The notes below the pieces were generated by a model. The model was not told the origin of the DNA and ran no database searches. It was given only the letters and a program-made list of their open reading frames with translations. The position numbers and the translations under genes were made by a program. A stretch of 64,000 bases of DNA from Shewanella jiangmenensis (GTDB taxonomy: Bacteria > Pseudomonadota > Gammaproteobacteria > Enterobacterales > Shewanellaceae), in the NCBI RefSeq assembly GCF_018596335.1, contig NZ_JAHEPS010000005.1, forward strand, positions 1-64,000. The letters are read 5' to 3'. Of the stretch, positions 1 to 9,067 are shown one piece after another (within the stretch, counting starts at the first letter, position 1; each line of letters starts with the position of its first letter).

Positions 1-127
1 GTCGCACACCGATGGCTACATTAATTGATGGAAAACGGGTTTGGGCTGAAAAGAATTTAGCCCAAATCTAATCTGACAACGGCACCCCAAAATCGGGTAA
101 CTGTCAGATCAGGTCTGAGCTATTACA
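1..127 (+). mobile_element. Right end of an IS481-like insertion sequence (partial)
   Basis: The window opens inside an insertion sequence. Bases 3-71 encode the last 22 residues of a transposase, and the following stretch to base 127 ends in ACA, as expected of elements whose termini start with TGT. An 8-bp inverted repeat (71-78 and 102-109) lies in the terminal non-coding part. The family assignment rests on recall of IS481-type C-termini (RTPM..L.DGK..W.EKNLAQI). The other end of the element is outside the window, so the boundary at 127 is an inference. Confidence 0.5.
3..71 (+). CDS. Transposase, C-terminal fragment (IS481-like)
   Basis: This is an open frame running in from the left edge and ending with TAA at 69-71. 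It reads RTPMATLIDGKRVWAEKNLAQI. The TPM-x-x-L-I-D-G-K and W-A-E-K pattern resembles the extreme C-terminus of IS481/IS3-type DDE transposases. The catalytic residues lie upstream of the window, so whether the transposase is intact cannot be judged. Confidence 0.5.
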   Translation, partial: RTPMATLIDGKRVWAEKNLAQI

Positions 128-250
128 CCTTTTATCTGCAAACTATGCATCTCGCGTCGCTTTGACCTTTTAAAGCGCTACCTTCAAACGCTATCTTAAG
201 TTGCACTCATCGTGCCGGCCATTTGTTGAAATTGAACCGGCCTTAACTCT

Positions 251-294
251 CTTCAACAGTTTCAACATCTTCAATAGCCTCAATAGCTTCAACA
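251..294. repeat. 9-bp tandem repeat, about 5 copies
   Basis: Imperfect copies of CTTCAACAG run head to tail: 251-259, 260-268, 269-277, 278-286 and a partial copy from 287. Copies differ by one to three bases. It is one of many unrelated short tandem repeats in the spacers of this window. Confidence 0.75.
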
Positions 295-374
295 ATAGCC
301 ACTCAATTCGAGTGCTTATGCGTCCGTAGCTTTCGTGGAGTACTCTCGGTGCTCTCTATCATTCCAACATGCGC

Positions 375-414
375 CGGTAACTGTGCCGAATCGTTTCATT
401 TTGCACAGTTACCG
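375..414. repeat. Perfect 12-bp inverted repeat
   Basis: CGGTAACTGTGC at 375-386 is repeated in reverse complement at 403-414 with a 16-base loop. It lies about 110 bp downstream of the punC stop. No T-run follows on either strand, so it is not a clear terminator. It could be a folded RNA or a protein site. Confidence 0.6.
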
Positions 415-436
415 CCGCAGGCTTTTCAAGCTTAAG

Positions 437-462
437 CTCTTACTATGAACTCTTACTATGAG
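437..462. repeat. 13-bp direct repeat, 2 copies
   Basis: CTCTTACTATGAA at 437-449 is followed at once by CTCTTACTATGAG at 450-462, and a third partial copy begins at 463. Confidence 0.7.
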
Positions 463-523
463 CTCTGAATTATTAGATTAGCTCTGGATCCATGGTTGAA
501 TGCAATGAGTCTATGCTGGATTA

Positions 524-1882
524 TCACGCTTTATCGTCACGGTTTCCGGCGTCGGACTTAATCAGCTTATTTTGTAGCAGTGCTTCTGTGCTCTGGCCTG
601 CCTCACGCTTACAGGTGTCGCCAACTGTGGCTGTCTTTTCACACATTACAACTTTAAGCGCAATCCGCGCCGGATCCGGCGCGCACCATTCATGCTTCCA
701 TTGTGCCCAGTTCATCCACACCCAGGCGCTTAGGGCTATCAGGGCGCAGATAATGATACCGCTGCCAATGGCCTGCTCAACATACGCTGCGTTCAGCGCC
801 ACCAGATAGGAGCCGGCGAAGGCCATCGCGAGCTGAATAAAGTTCTGCCAGCCGGCTGCTTTAGCGGCGTTATTGGCAAAGGGCGACAGCGCATCGGTCA
901 CCAGCAGGGGGTAAATGGCGCCGTTAATCGCGGCAAGGAGTGCAAAGACCCACAAAATCGCCATCAGCCCTGCCCCCATCATAGACAGTAAAAACAGCAC
1001 CAGCGACAACACGATAAACCCGACCATCAGGGTGTTTTTTATCCGCTGGGCGCTCATGGTTTTGAGCATCCGACGGCAGATAAACCCGCCAAGCATAAAG
1101 GCGATGGTTTGCGGCACAAAACTAAGCCCGATTGAGGCGGCGTCATAACCGTGATGCTGCATCACCGCAGGCCACAGTGTCAGATAACAAAAGAATGCCG
1201 CCGAGCAGGCACCAAAGATTATCACGTTACTGATAAAGGTTTTGTTGCCAAGGATGTTGGCAACCTTCATCCGAGACTGTGCATTTTCGGTGCTTGTCGA
1301 TGAACGCTTGGCTGCCGGGGTGAGATACGGCGTCATCACCGCAAGACAAAGCCCAAGCAGTGCCAGAATGGCAAAAATATGCTGCCAGCTTGCCACTTCA
1401 ACAATCCATGAGCCCAGCAGTGGCGCCAGCGCCGGTGACAAGGCAACCAGCGGCATGATTGAGGCAAAGAGTTTACGGGCAGCTGCTTCATCAAAGCTTT
1501 CGATAACAATGGATTGCCAGATCACGGCAGCGGCGCAGGCGCCAAAGGCCTGTACGACTCTGAGCAATAAAAAGCTCTCGATATTGTCCACCATGGCAAG
1601 TAGCACGCTGCTCAGGGTGAAGATAATCAGCCCCACATTCAAGGTGGCACGTTTGCCAAAGCGTTCACACAGGCCGCCGTACACCAACTGCCCAACGGCC
1701 AGGCCACCCAAAAAGAGCGTCAGTGACAACGCCACGCTTTCGGCGTCAATGTTCAAAGATGATTCAATTTGATTGAATGCAGGCAAATACATGTCGGTCG
1801 CCAGAAAACCAAGCATGCTAAGAATGGCCAAATAGGGAAATAATAAGATAGCTCTGGGCTTTGAGAGCGTAATTGTGGTCAA
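524..1882 (-). CDS. punC: MFS transporter, PunC-type purine nucleoside transporter
   Basis: This 452-residue protein belongs to the DHA1 (Bcr/CflA) branch of the major facilitator superfamily, with about 12 membrane segments. The N-terminus (FLATDMYLPAF, then GQLVYGGLCERFGKR, an MFS motif A) is typical. The neighbouring divergent LysR gene is a close match to E. coli PunR, so the pair corresponds to punC/punR (ydhC/ydhB), the E. coli purine nucleoside transporter and its activator. The start is a TTG codon preceded by AAGGAG. The C-terminal 60 residues are charged and probably cytoplasmic. Substrate specificity is inferred from orthology; a drug efflux role is the alternative. Confidence 0.8.
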   Translation of the reverse strand: MTTITLSKPRAILLFPYLAILSMLGFLATDMYLPAFNQIESSLNIDAESVALSLTLFLGGLAVGQLVYGGLCERFGKRATLNVGLIIFTLSSVLLAMVDNIESFLLLRVVQAFGACAAAVIWQSIVIESFDEAAARKLFASIMPLVALSPALAPLLGSWIVEVASWQHIFAILALLGLCLAVMTPYLTPAAKRSSTSTENAQSRMKVANILGNKTFISNVIIFGACSAAFFCYLTLWPAVMQHHGYDAASIGLSFVPQTIAFMLGGFICRRMLKTMSAQRIKNTLMVGFIVLSLVLFLLSMMGAGLMAILWVFALLAAINGAIYPLLVTDALSPFANNAAKAAGWQNFIQLAMAFAGSYLVALNAAYVEQAIGSGIIICALIALSAWVWMNWAQWKHEWCAPDPARIALKVVMCEKTATVGDTCKREAGQSTEALLQNKLIKSDAGNRDDKA

Positions 1883-2018
1883 AACAATCTCCTTTTAACG
1901 CTGTTTCATAATCCGGCGGCAGTGTACGGACTTGAATAACGGCTGTGAAACGGTTAATTTTGCACACTGCAAACAAATAATTTGAAGCCAGAAATCGACC
2001 AGTGCCAGGAGTTAGCCC

Positions 2019-2921
2019 ATGCTCTCTGAACAATCCCTCGAATTAGTGGACATAGTTGCCCAGGTTGGCAGCTTTACCGCTGCCGCTGCCAAATTGCATA
2101 AAGTGCCGTCGGCGGTAAGTTACGCGGTAAAGCAAATTGAAGACGAACTTGGCGTCGTGCTCTTTACCCGCCATCACCGCAGCGTAAGCCTTACTGTGGC
2201 GGGCGAGCATTTTGTGCGGGAAGCGCGCGCCATGCTCTCACAAATGAGTGAGCTTAAACGCGGCACCCAGCGTATCGCCAATGGCTGGCAACCGACGCTT
2301 TCTATTGCGCTCGACAACATAGTCCGCGCCGACAGGATAAGTGTGTTGATTGCCGATTTTTATCGGCACTTTCAGGATGTTGAGCTCATTATCCGCATCG
2401 AGGTGTTTAACGGTGTATGGGAAGCGCTGTCGACCGGCCGCAGCCATATCGCCATCGGCGCGACCACCGCCATTCCGGTGGGCGGCGTGTTTCAGTACCG
2501 CGACATGGGCGTTATCGACTGGGCGTTTCTGGTGTCAAAAAACCACCCGCTCGCGGCGGTCGAAGGGCCACTTGAGGATGATATGCTGCGCCCCTATCCC
2601 TCTATTTGTCTTGAAGATACGTCGCGGGAAATTCCCAAGCGCACCACCTGGCTTTTGGACAATCAGCGCCGCCTGGTGGTGCCGGACTGGATCCGCGCCA
2701 TCAACTGTTTTACCAATGGCCTCGGGATTGGCTATATGCCGCGCCATCTGGCGGCGCCGTTTTTAGGTGCCGGGCTGCTGGTCGAGAAAACACTCGCCAG
2801 GCCCAAGGTGCCAAGCCCCTGCTGCCTTGCCTGGAACGGTGACGCGCCCTCGCCTGCACTCAATTGGGTGCTCGAGTACCTTGGCGACAGTGACAAACTG
2901 CATCGGGAATGGCTGGCTTGA
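2019..2921 (+). CDS. punR: LysR-family regulator PunR
   Basis: This LysR-type regulator of 300 residues has an N-terminal winged HTH (roughly residues 1-60, with AAAKLHKVPSAVSYAVKQIE as the DNA-reading part) and a periplasmic-binding-like effector domain. It follows E. coli PunR (YdhB) closely through the effector domain, for example VEVFNGVW-like, AIGATTAIPVGG, TTWLLDNQ and WVLEYLGDS. PunR activates the divergent punC in response to adenosine/inosine in E. coli. The start is supported by AGGAG seven bases upstream. The 136-bp divergent spacer (1883-2018) should hold both promoters. Confidence 0.85.
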   Translation: MLSEQSLELVDIVAQVGSFTAAAAKLHKVPSAVSYAVKQIEDELGVVLFTRHHRSVSLTVAGEHFVREARAMLSQMSELKRGTQRIANGWQPTLSIALDNIVRADRISVLIADFYRHFQDVELIIRIEVFNGVWEALSTGRSHIAIGATTAIPVGGVFQYRDMGVIDWAFLVSKNHPLAAVEGPLEDDMLRPYPSICLEDTSREIPKRTTWLLDNQRRLVVPDWIRAINCFTNGLGIGYMPRHLAAPFLGAGLLVEKTLARPKVPSPCCLAWNGDAPSPALNWVLEYLGDSDKLHREWLA

Positions 2922-3022
2922 TATAAATGCTGACGCGGCTTTCGGCCAGCGGCGCAAACGCTGGCATCAGAGCACAATTCCGGTATGATACGGCTATTGC
3001 ACTCAGTTAAGGAGACATTGAA

Positions 3023-3679
3023 ATGTCACAGGAAATTCTCGTTTCCAACCGTTCGACATTGGAAGTGAACAAGCTCATTAAAAACACATACATGCTGCTG
3101 TCGATGACGTTGGCATTTTCGGCCCTGTGCGCCTGGGTTGCCACCGCTATCGGTATTTCGCCCTGGATGTCCATCGGCCTGTCGCTGGGCAGCCTGGTGC
3201 TGCTGTTTTTCACCCTGAAAAAAGCCGACACTGCCGCCGGTATTTTCTGGGTGTTCGCCTTTACCGGTATGCAGGGTGCGTCGCTTGGTTATATCCTCAA
3301 CCATTACGCCGGCATGGCCAATGGTCCTGAGCTCATCATGCAGGCCTTCGGTCTGACAGCGGCGATTTTTGTGGGTCTGTCCATGTATGCGCTGACCACC
3401 AAAAAAGACTTCTCTTTCATGCGCGGTTTTTTGTTTGCCGGTTTGATTATCATCATCGTCGGAGGCCTGATTAATATGTTCGTGGGCAACGGCGTGGCCT
3501 ACATGCTGCTGTCCTGGGCGACTGCGCTGGTGTTTGCCGGTCTTATCCTTTACGACACAAGCAACATAGTCAACGGCGGTGAAACCAACTACATCCGCGC
3601 CACAGTGTCACTGTATCTGGATTTCCTGAACCTGTTCCTCGCCATTTTGCGCATTCTGGGCATGAACAACGACGATTGA
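3023..3679 (+). CDS. yccA: Bax inhibitor-1/YccA family membrane protein
   Basis: This 218-residue inner-membrane protein has seven predicted membrane segments and belongs to the BI-1 (TMBIM) family. It aligns with E. coli YccA along its length: NKLIKNTYMLLSMTLAFSA near the N-terminus and GGETNYIRATVSLYLDFLN near the C-terminus. YccA is a substrate and modulator of the FtsH protease. A good AAGGAG lies upstream of the ATG. In E. coli yccA is next to tusE; here it is followed by the whole tus operon, so the association is kept. Confidence 0.85.
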   Translation: MSQEILVSNRSTLEVNKLIKNTYMLLSMTLAFSALCAWVATAIGISPWMSIGLSLGSLVLLFFTLKKADTAAGIFWVFAFTGMQGASLGYILNHYAGMANGPELIMQAFGLTAAIFVGLSMYALTTKKDFSFMRGFLFAGLIIIIVGGLINMFVGNGVAYMLLSWATALVFAGLILYDTSNIVNGGETNYIRATVSLYLDFLNLFLAILRILGMNNDD

Positions 3680-3706
3680 TCCTACTACGCGTTTTTGAGG
3701 TAAAAT
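3676..3706 (+). promoter_or_regulatory. Candidate tusD promoter
   Basis: TTGATC (3676-3681) and TAAAAT (3701-3706) form a sigma70-like pair with a long 19-base spacer. The -35 overlaps the yccA stop codon. The predicted start (about 3713) falls in the loop of the yccA terminator hairpin. The five-of-six -10 is good; the -35 and spacer are weak. Confidence 0.35.
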
Positions 3707-3730
3707 GGCCCGACTTCAGGGCCATTTTTT
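3703..3730 (+). terminator. Rho-independent terminator of yccA
   Basis: The stem ATGGCCC (3705-3711) / GGGCCAT (3719-3725) with loop GACTTCA is flanked by A and T runs. It ends three bases before the tusD start codon. Confidence 0.8.
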
Positions 3731-3733
3731 ATT

Positions 3734-4123
3734 ATGAGCACATTCATTATTCAAGTTTCAGGCGCCGCCTATGGCAGCGCAGCACCCGTGCATGCACTGG
3801 CCTTTGCCAAAGCGGCCATTGCCGGCGGACATCAGATCCTGCGGGTCTTTTTCTATCAGGACGGGGTGTTCAACACCTCAAGCCTTGGCACGCCCGCATC
3901 CGATGAGTTCAATGTCTATCAGGCATGGCGTGAGTTTTCCCGCGAATACTCGGTGCCTTTGGTTAACTGCATTTCGGCGGCGCTGCGCCGCGGCATGCTG
4001 TCCAAAGAAGAAGCCGACATCCACGGTCTGCCCCACTGGAACGTTGATGACATCATAGATAACGGTGGCCTCGGTGAACTCATCACCGGCATCGCCAAGG
4101 CCGATCGGCTGATGTGTTTTTAA
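3734..4123 (+). CDS. tusD: Sulfurtransferase complex subunit TusD
   Basis: TusD (129 residues, DsrE-like fold) is the active subunit of the TusBCD complex that relays persulfide sulfur from TusA to TusE for 2-thiouridine formation at tRNA wobble U34. The catalytic cysteine is Cys79 in PLVNCISAALRRG, matching E. coli Cys78. First gene of tusDCBE. There is no Shine-Dalgarno: the ATG directly follows the T-run of the yccA terminator, so translation probably begins on a short leader. Confidence 0.92.
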   Translation: MSTFIIQVSGAAYGSAAPVHALAFAKAAIAGGHQILRVFFYQDGVFNTSSLGTPASDEFNVYQAWREFSREYSVPLVNCISAALRRGMLSKEEADIHGLPHWNVDDIIDNGGLGELITGIAKADRLMCF

Positions 4124-4132
4124 GGTGATACG

Positions 4133-4489
4133 ATGAAAAAGCTCTGCATCCTTTTTTCCAAAGCACCACACGGCAGCGCATCCGGCCGCGAAGCACTGGA
4201 TCTTGCCATGCTGTCGGCCAGTTTTGATTTTGAAACCACACTGCTGTTTACCGACGAAGGAGTACTGCATCTGCTTGGCGGTCAGCAGCCCGAACTTATC
4301 GGTTGCCGCGATTACATCGCCACCTTCAAGGCGCTCGAATTTTACGACATAGAGCGGCTGTTGGTATGCGAAACGTCCCTTGTCGAGCGCGGCCTTGAGG
4401 GGCACCCATTCCCGCTCGAGCTTGAAATCCTGTCACCCGCCCAGATAGCAAATCACCTTAACGAGGTGGATGAGGTCATGGTGTTCTGA
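4133..4489 (+). CDS. tusC: Sulfurtransferase complex subunit TusC
   Basis: TusC (118 residues, DsrF-like) is a structural subunit of the TusBCD hexamer. N-terminal KLCILFSKAPHGSASGREALDLA matches the family. It follows tusD by nine bases, has AAGGTG as its ribosome site, and its TGA overlaps the tusB ATG (TGATG), which suggests translational coupling. Confidence 0.9.
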   Translation: MKKLCILFSKAPHGSASGREALDLAMLSASFDFETTLLFTDEGVLHLLGGQQPELIGCRDYIATFKALEFYDIERLLVCETSLVERGLEGHPFPLELEILSPAQIANHLNEVDEVMVF

Positions 4490-4779
4490 TGATTTTACAT
4501 CATATTCAAACAACTCCTTCGCAAAGTGCGGCTCTTACCCTCTCACTGCGATACTTTACGCCGGGTGACGGACTGCTGCTGAGTGGCGATGCAGTGGCAT
4601 CTGTACTCGATACCCGCCTGCAGCCGAAGCTCACGATGAAGGTGTTGTTGCTCGAGTCAGACGTTATCGCCCGCGGCCTTACGCCGCTTATCTGTGCCCT
4701 GCCCGTCAATATCGAGCTTATCGACTATCCGCGCTGGGTTGAACTCTCATTGCATTACAAAAAGGTGATCACGTGGTAG
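4489..4779 (+). CDS. tusB: Sulfurtransferase complex subunit TusB
   Basis: TusB (96 residues, DsrH-like) is the third subunit of the sulfur-relay complex. The sequence is divergent, as is usual for this subunit; the call rests on size, the LLLSGDAV-like segment and its position between tusC and tusE. Start and stop both overlap the flanking genes. Confidence 0.85.
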   Translation: MILHHIQTTPSQSAALTLSLRYFTPGDGLLLSGDAVASVLDTRLQPKLTMKVLLLESDVIARGLTPLICALPVNIELIDYPRWVELSLHYKKVITW

Positions 4780-5111
4780 AGGTTATCGCGTTTGCCGGAA
4801 ATGAAATCCCGGTCGATAAAAATGGTTATCTTCTGTCTGTGGATGACTGGAGCCCTGAGCTTGCACTGGTACTTGCCAGGGGCGAAAACATTGAACTGAC
4901 CGATGCCCATTGGGAAGTGGTCAACTTTGTGCGCGACTTTTATCTTGAGTACAAAACCAGCCCCGCCATCAGGGCTTTGGTTAAAGCCATGGGACAAAAG
5001 CTCGGTGACGAAAAAGGTAACTCCAAATACCTTTACACCCTGTTTCCCATCGGCCCGGCCAAGCAGGCGACCAAGATTGCGGGATTGCCAAAGCCTGCCA
5101 AGTGTATCTAG
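4773..5111 (+). CDS. tusE: TusE/DsrC-like sulfurtransferase
   Basis: TusE (112 residues, DsrC family) accepts sulfur from TusD and passes it to MnmA. The conserved penultimate cysteine is Cys111 in the C-terminal PAKCI. The upstream second cysteine of true dissimilatory DsrC is absent, in keeping with TusE rather than DsrC. Start is GTG with AAAGGTG upstream, overlapping tusB by seven bases. In E. coli tusE stands apart from tusBCD, beside yccA; here all four are together. Confidence 0.9.
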   Translation: MVEVIAFAGNEIPVDKNGYLLSVDDWSPELALVLARGENIELTDAHWEVVNFVRDFYLEYKTSPAIRALVKAMGQKLGDEKGNSKYLYTLFPIGPAKQATKIAGLPKPAKCI

Positions 5112-5174
5112 TCTGCTAAACGTCGGCTCGGATCGGCACTACTGCCTAAAAGACGACAATTCAAAACGATAAAC

Positions 5175-5203
5175 AAAAAGCCCCGCGATGCGGGGCTTTT
5201 TTT
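5175..5203. terminator. Bidirectional terminator after tusE
   Basis: AAAGCCCCGC / GCGGGGCTTT stem with a three-base loop, A-run on the left and T-run on the right. It serves the tus operon (+) and the small ORF at 5215-5343 (-). Confidence 0.9.
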
Positions 5204-5214
5204 AGTTTACTTTT

Positions 5215-5343
5215 TTAATGGTACTTGAGGTTTTCAAGGATAACCCAAAAGGCTTTTCCCAGTGTGGCAAACATGATCAGCACAAACACTGTTATCACTG
5301 CCATATAGGAGAGCCAACGGAAATTGCGTTGACCTTTATCCAT
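5215..5343 (-). CDS. Small single-pass membrane protein, 42 aa
   Basis: This short ORF encodes MDKGQRNFRWLSYMAVITVF... and ends ENLKYH. Residues 11-33 form one hydrophobic segment, preceded by a basic N-terminus, so it should insert in the inner membrane with the N-terminus inside. AAAGGA lies at good distance before the ATG. It follows serS by 32 bases on the same strand and ends just before a shared terminator, so it is probably the last gene of the serS transcript. I do not recognise a family. Confidence 0.6.
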   Translation of the reverse strand: MDKGQRNFRWLSYMAVITVFVLIMFATLGKAFWVILENLKYH

Positions 5344-5375
5344 AGTCCTTTGTAATTATTATTAAAATTCTTAAA

Positions 5376-6674
<1,299 letters not shown>

Positions 6675-6679
6675 TTAAG

Positions 6680-7054
6680 TTATCCGCGGGAATAAATCAG
6701 TTGCTGCCCAAGATAAACCATGACAAGGCACAGTACCAGATTGAGCAACACATTCAGGCTCGCCTTCAGCCAGTCGCCCTGCTCCATCAGCAGCAAGGTT
6801 TCGTTGGAGAAGGTGGAAAAAGTCGTCAGCGCGCCAAGAAGACCAACGCCAATCAATGCTTTCCATTGAGGGCCAATATGGCTGAGTTCTGCCAGAGCAT
6901 ACACGCATCCCATCAAAAAGGATCCCGCCACATTGACGATGAGTGTACCAAAAGGAAAACCCGCGCCAAAGAGCTGCAATGCCAGAATTGAGATGGAATA
7001 GCGTAAAACAGCGCCAACCGCACCGCCAAGCGCCACAAACAGCACATTATTCAT
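6680..7054 (-). CDS. crcB: Fluoride ion channel CrcB (Fluc)
   Basis: CrcB (124 residues, four membrane segments) is a dual-topology dimeric fluoride exporter. Family marks are [13 protein letters not shown] near the start, the G-T-L-I-V-N segment, and [12 protein letters not shown] with the phenylalanines that line the pore. The start overlaps the rarA stop by eight bases. I see no fluoride riboswitch, so expression is probably set by the operon. Confidence 0.93.
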   Translation of the reverse strand: MNNVLFVALGGAVGAVLRYSISILALQLFGAGFPFGTLIVNVAGSFLMGCVYALAELSHIGPQWKALIGVGLLGALTTFSTFSNETLLLMEQGDWLKASLNVLLNLVLCLVMVYLGQQLIYSRG

Positions 7055-8375
7055 AGCGTTTGCTCCGGCTCTGCTGATTGATTATCTCAAGTTGGCTGAG
7101 TTTTTCATGGATGCGCTTCTCAAATCCACGTTCGGTCGGCTGATAAAGCCGTGTGTTTGAGAGTGCCTCAGGAAAATAGTTTTCACCGGCGGCAAAGGCG
7201 CCCGGCTCATCATGGGCATAACGATAACCATCGCCCACGCCTTGCTGTTTCATTAAGGTGGTGGGCGCATTGCGTAAATGATTGGGCACAGGCTCATGGC
7301 CGCTTTCACGGGCAAGCAGCCGGGCCGCTTTAAAAGCAGTGTAAACAGCATTGCTTTTGGGGGCGCTGGCAAGATACAGCACCGCCTGAGCAATAGCGCG
7401 CTCGCCTTCTGCCGGCCCCACCCGATGAAAGCAGTCCCAGGCATTGAGGGCGACCGTCATGGCATTGGGATCGGCGTTGCCAATGTCTTCAGAAGCAATC
7501 GCGAGCAAGCGGCGGGCAACGTATAAAGGGTCACCGCCGCCTTCCAGAATGCGGCAAAACCAGTAAAGTGCCGCATCCGGCGCCGAGCCGCGCACTGATT
7601 TATGCACAGCGCTGATTAAATCGTAAAACTGATCGCCGTTTTTATCGTACAGCGCCGCCTGATGACCCGCGACATCGGTAAGAAGCGATTCGGTGAAGGT
7701 GCCGCCGTCCGGCAGTAAATCCGCCATTAGCTCGAGCAGGTTCAGTGCCCGTCTGGCATCGCCATCGCTGATGGCGGCCATGGCACACTTGACCTCAGGC
7801 GGCAAATTAAGTCGTCGATGGCCAAGGCCGCGCTCAGGCTCATTCAGCGCGCTGTCGATAATGGCGCCAATTGCCGCCTCATCGAGCTTTTTAATCAAAT
7901 ACACCCGGCAGCGGGACAGCAGCGCATTATTGATTTCAAACGAGGGGTTTTCGGTGGTGGCGCCAATAAAAATCACAGTGCCATCTTCAATAAACGGCAG
8001 AAAGGCATCCTGCTGACTTTTATTGAAGCGATGCACCTCATCCACAAACAGCAGGGTACGCTGACCGCGCGATTCTGCCACTTCTTTGGCATGCTCAATG
8101 GCAAGACGTATATCTTTAACGCCGGAGGTCACCGCCGAAATGCGCTCCACATGGGCATTGGCGTAGCGGGCAACGAGCTCCGCCAGAGTCGTTTTGCCGG
8201 TACCAGGAGGCCCCCACAGCAGCATCGAATGGATTTTGCCACCCAAAAGCGCCTGGCGCAGCGGCTTATCGGCACCTAAGAGATGCTCCTGCCCTATGTA
8301 TTCATCCACGCTGCGCGGCCGCATCCTGGCGGCCAGTGGGCTAAAATCGGGACTGAAATCAAAACGCAGCGACAC
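7047..8375 (-). CDS. rarA: Replication-associated recombination protein RarA (MgsA)
   Basis: RarA (442 residues) is an AAA+ ATPase related to clamp loaders that acts at stalled forks. Walker A is GPPGTGKTT (about residues 55-63); Walker B is [10 protein letters not shown]; the C-terminal half is the MgsA tetramerisation region ([19 protein letters not shown]). The start is GTG with GAAGG upstream. Placed between lolA and serS as in E. coli. Confidence 0.95.
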   Translation of the reverse strand: MSLRFDFSPDFSPLAARMRPRSVDEYIGQEHLLGADKPLRQALLGGKIHSMLLWGPPGTGKTTLAELVARYANAHVERISAVTSGVKDIRLAIEHAKEVAESRGQRTLLFVDEVHRFNKSQQDAFLPFIEDGTVIFIGATTENPSFEINNALLSRCRVYLIKKLDEAAIGAIIDSALNEPERGLGHRRLNLPPEVKCAMAAISDGDARRALNLLELMADLLPDGGTFTESLLTDVAGHQAALYDKNGDQFYDLISAVHKSVRGSAPDAALYWFCRILEGGGDPLYVARRLLAIASEDIGNADPNAMTVALNAWDCFHRVGPAEGERAIAQAVLYLASAPKSNAVYTAFKAARLLARESGHEPVPNHLRNAPTTLMKQQGVGDGYRYAHDEPGAFAAGENYFPEALSNTRLYQPTERGFEKRIHEKLSQLEIINQQSRSKRYE

Positions 8376-8431
8376 GGGGAGACCTTCTACTTATGGCGAT
8401 TTATGACGATATACGCGAAAACCGGGCGGGC

Positions 8432-9046
8432 TTATCTGGCCGCGCGCTGATCGTCAACACTGACGCCTTCAGGCACAGTAAACTCAAACAGTTTATCGTC
8501 GGCGCCCGTGAGGCTCTTTTGTCCGGACAAGCGGAAGTGGCTTACACTTTTTTGCGCGTCGGTGAGACGGATATCAAGCAGGGTGTCACCCTTAAAGCAC
8601 ACAGAGACAAGTTCAACGGCGGTATCTGTACCGGGGCGGGGGCTGATGTTATAGCAGCCGGCTTGCGCTTTAATATCGTACTTTGACCAGCTGTCGGCAT
8701 CGCGGTGAACCAGGAGCGCCATCGGCGAGGCTTTCAGGATATCGTCCATGCCGAGGATGGTGACCTCTTCAGCAAACGGGTTGTAAACCCAGACGCTGCT
8801 CTTTTGCGCCACAATCAGCGACTCATCGGGCGCTGTCAGGTGCCAGTAAAAACGGTTTGGCTGAGCGAGCGCAAGCTGGCCACTGCCTTCCTGCACCAGC
8901 TTGCCATTTTGGTCGGTAACCTTTTGGGTAAAGTCGGCCTTAAGGCCCGCCATTTTATCAAGACGAGCGGCAAGCGCGGCGGAATCGTCGGCCACTGCCG
9001 CACTCATAACACCAAAAGACATGAGCACTGTGAGTAACTTCTTCAC
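8432..9046 (-). CDS. lolA: Outer-membrane lipoprotein carrier protein LolA
   Basis: LolA is the periplasmic chaperone that ferries lipoproteins from LolCDE to LolB. I choose a GTG start at 9046 with AGAGGTG just upstream, giving 204 residues and a clean signal peptide (KKLLTVLMSFGVMSAAVA, cleaved before DDSAAL). A longer frame begins with TTG at 9067 directly after the ftsK stop, but lacks a ribosome site. Mature part includes LKADFTQKV and a hydrophobic lipid-binding barrel. Confidence 0.93.
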   Translation of the reverse strand: MKKLLTVLMSFGVMSAAVADDSAALAARLDKMAGLKADFTQKVTDQNGKLVQEGSGQLALAQPNRFYWHLTAPDESLIVAQKSSVWVYNPFAEEVTILGMDDILKASPMALLVHRDADSWSKYDIKAQAGCYNISPRPGTDTAVELVSVCFKGDTLLDIRLTDAQKSVSHFRLSGQKSLTGADDKLFEFTVPEGVSVDDQRAAR

Positions 9047-9067
9047 AATAACACCTCTGAAAAACAA

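Larger units (their letters stand above)
128..523. other. Gene-free spacer between the IS end and punC
   Basis: I see no convincing gene on either strand. The stretch holds a 9-bp tandem repeat (251-294), a perfect 12-bp inverted repeat (375-386 / 403-414) and a 13-bp direct repeat (437-462). The only ORF of note starts at 492 and is antisense to the end of punC. Confidence 0.6.

Noticed and set aside
8393-8686. A 97-codon plus-strand frame between rarA and lolA
   Set aside because: Mostly antisense to lolA, with no ribosome site or known family.
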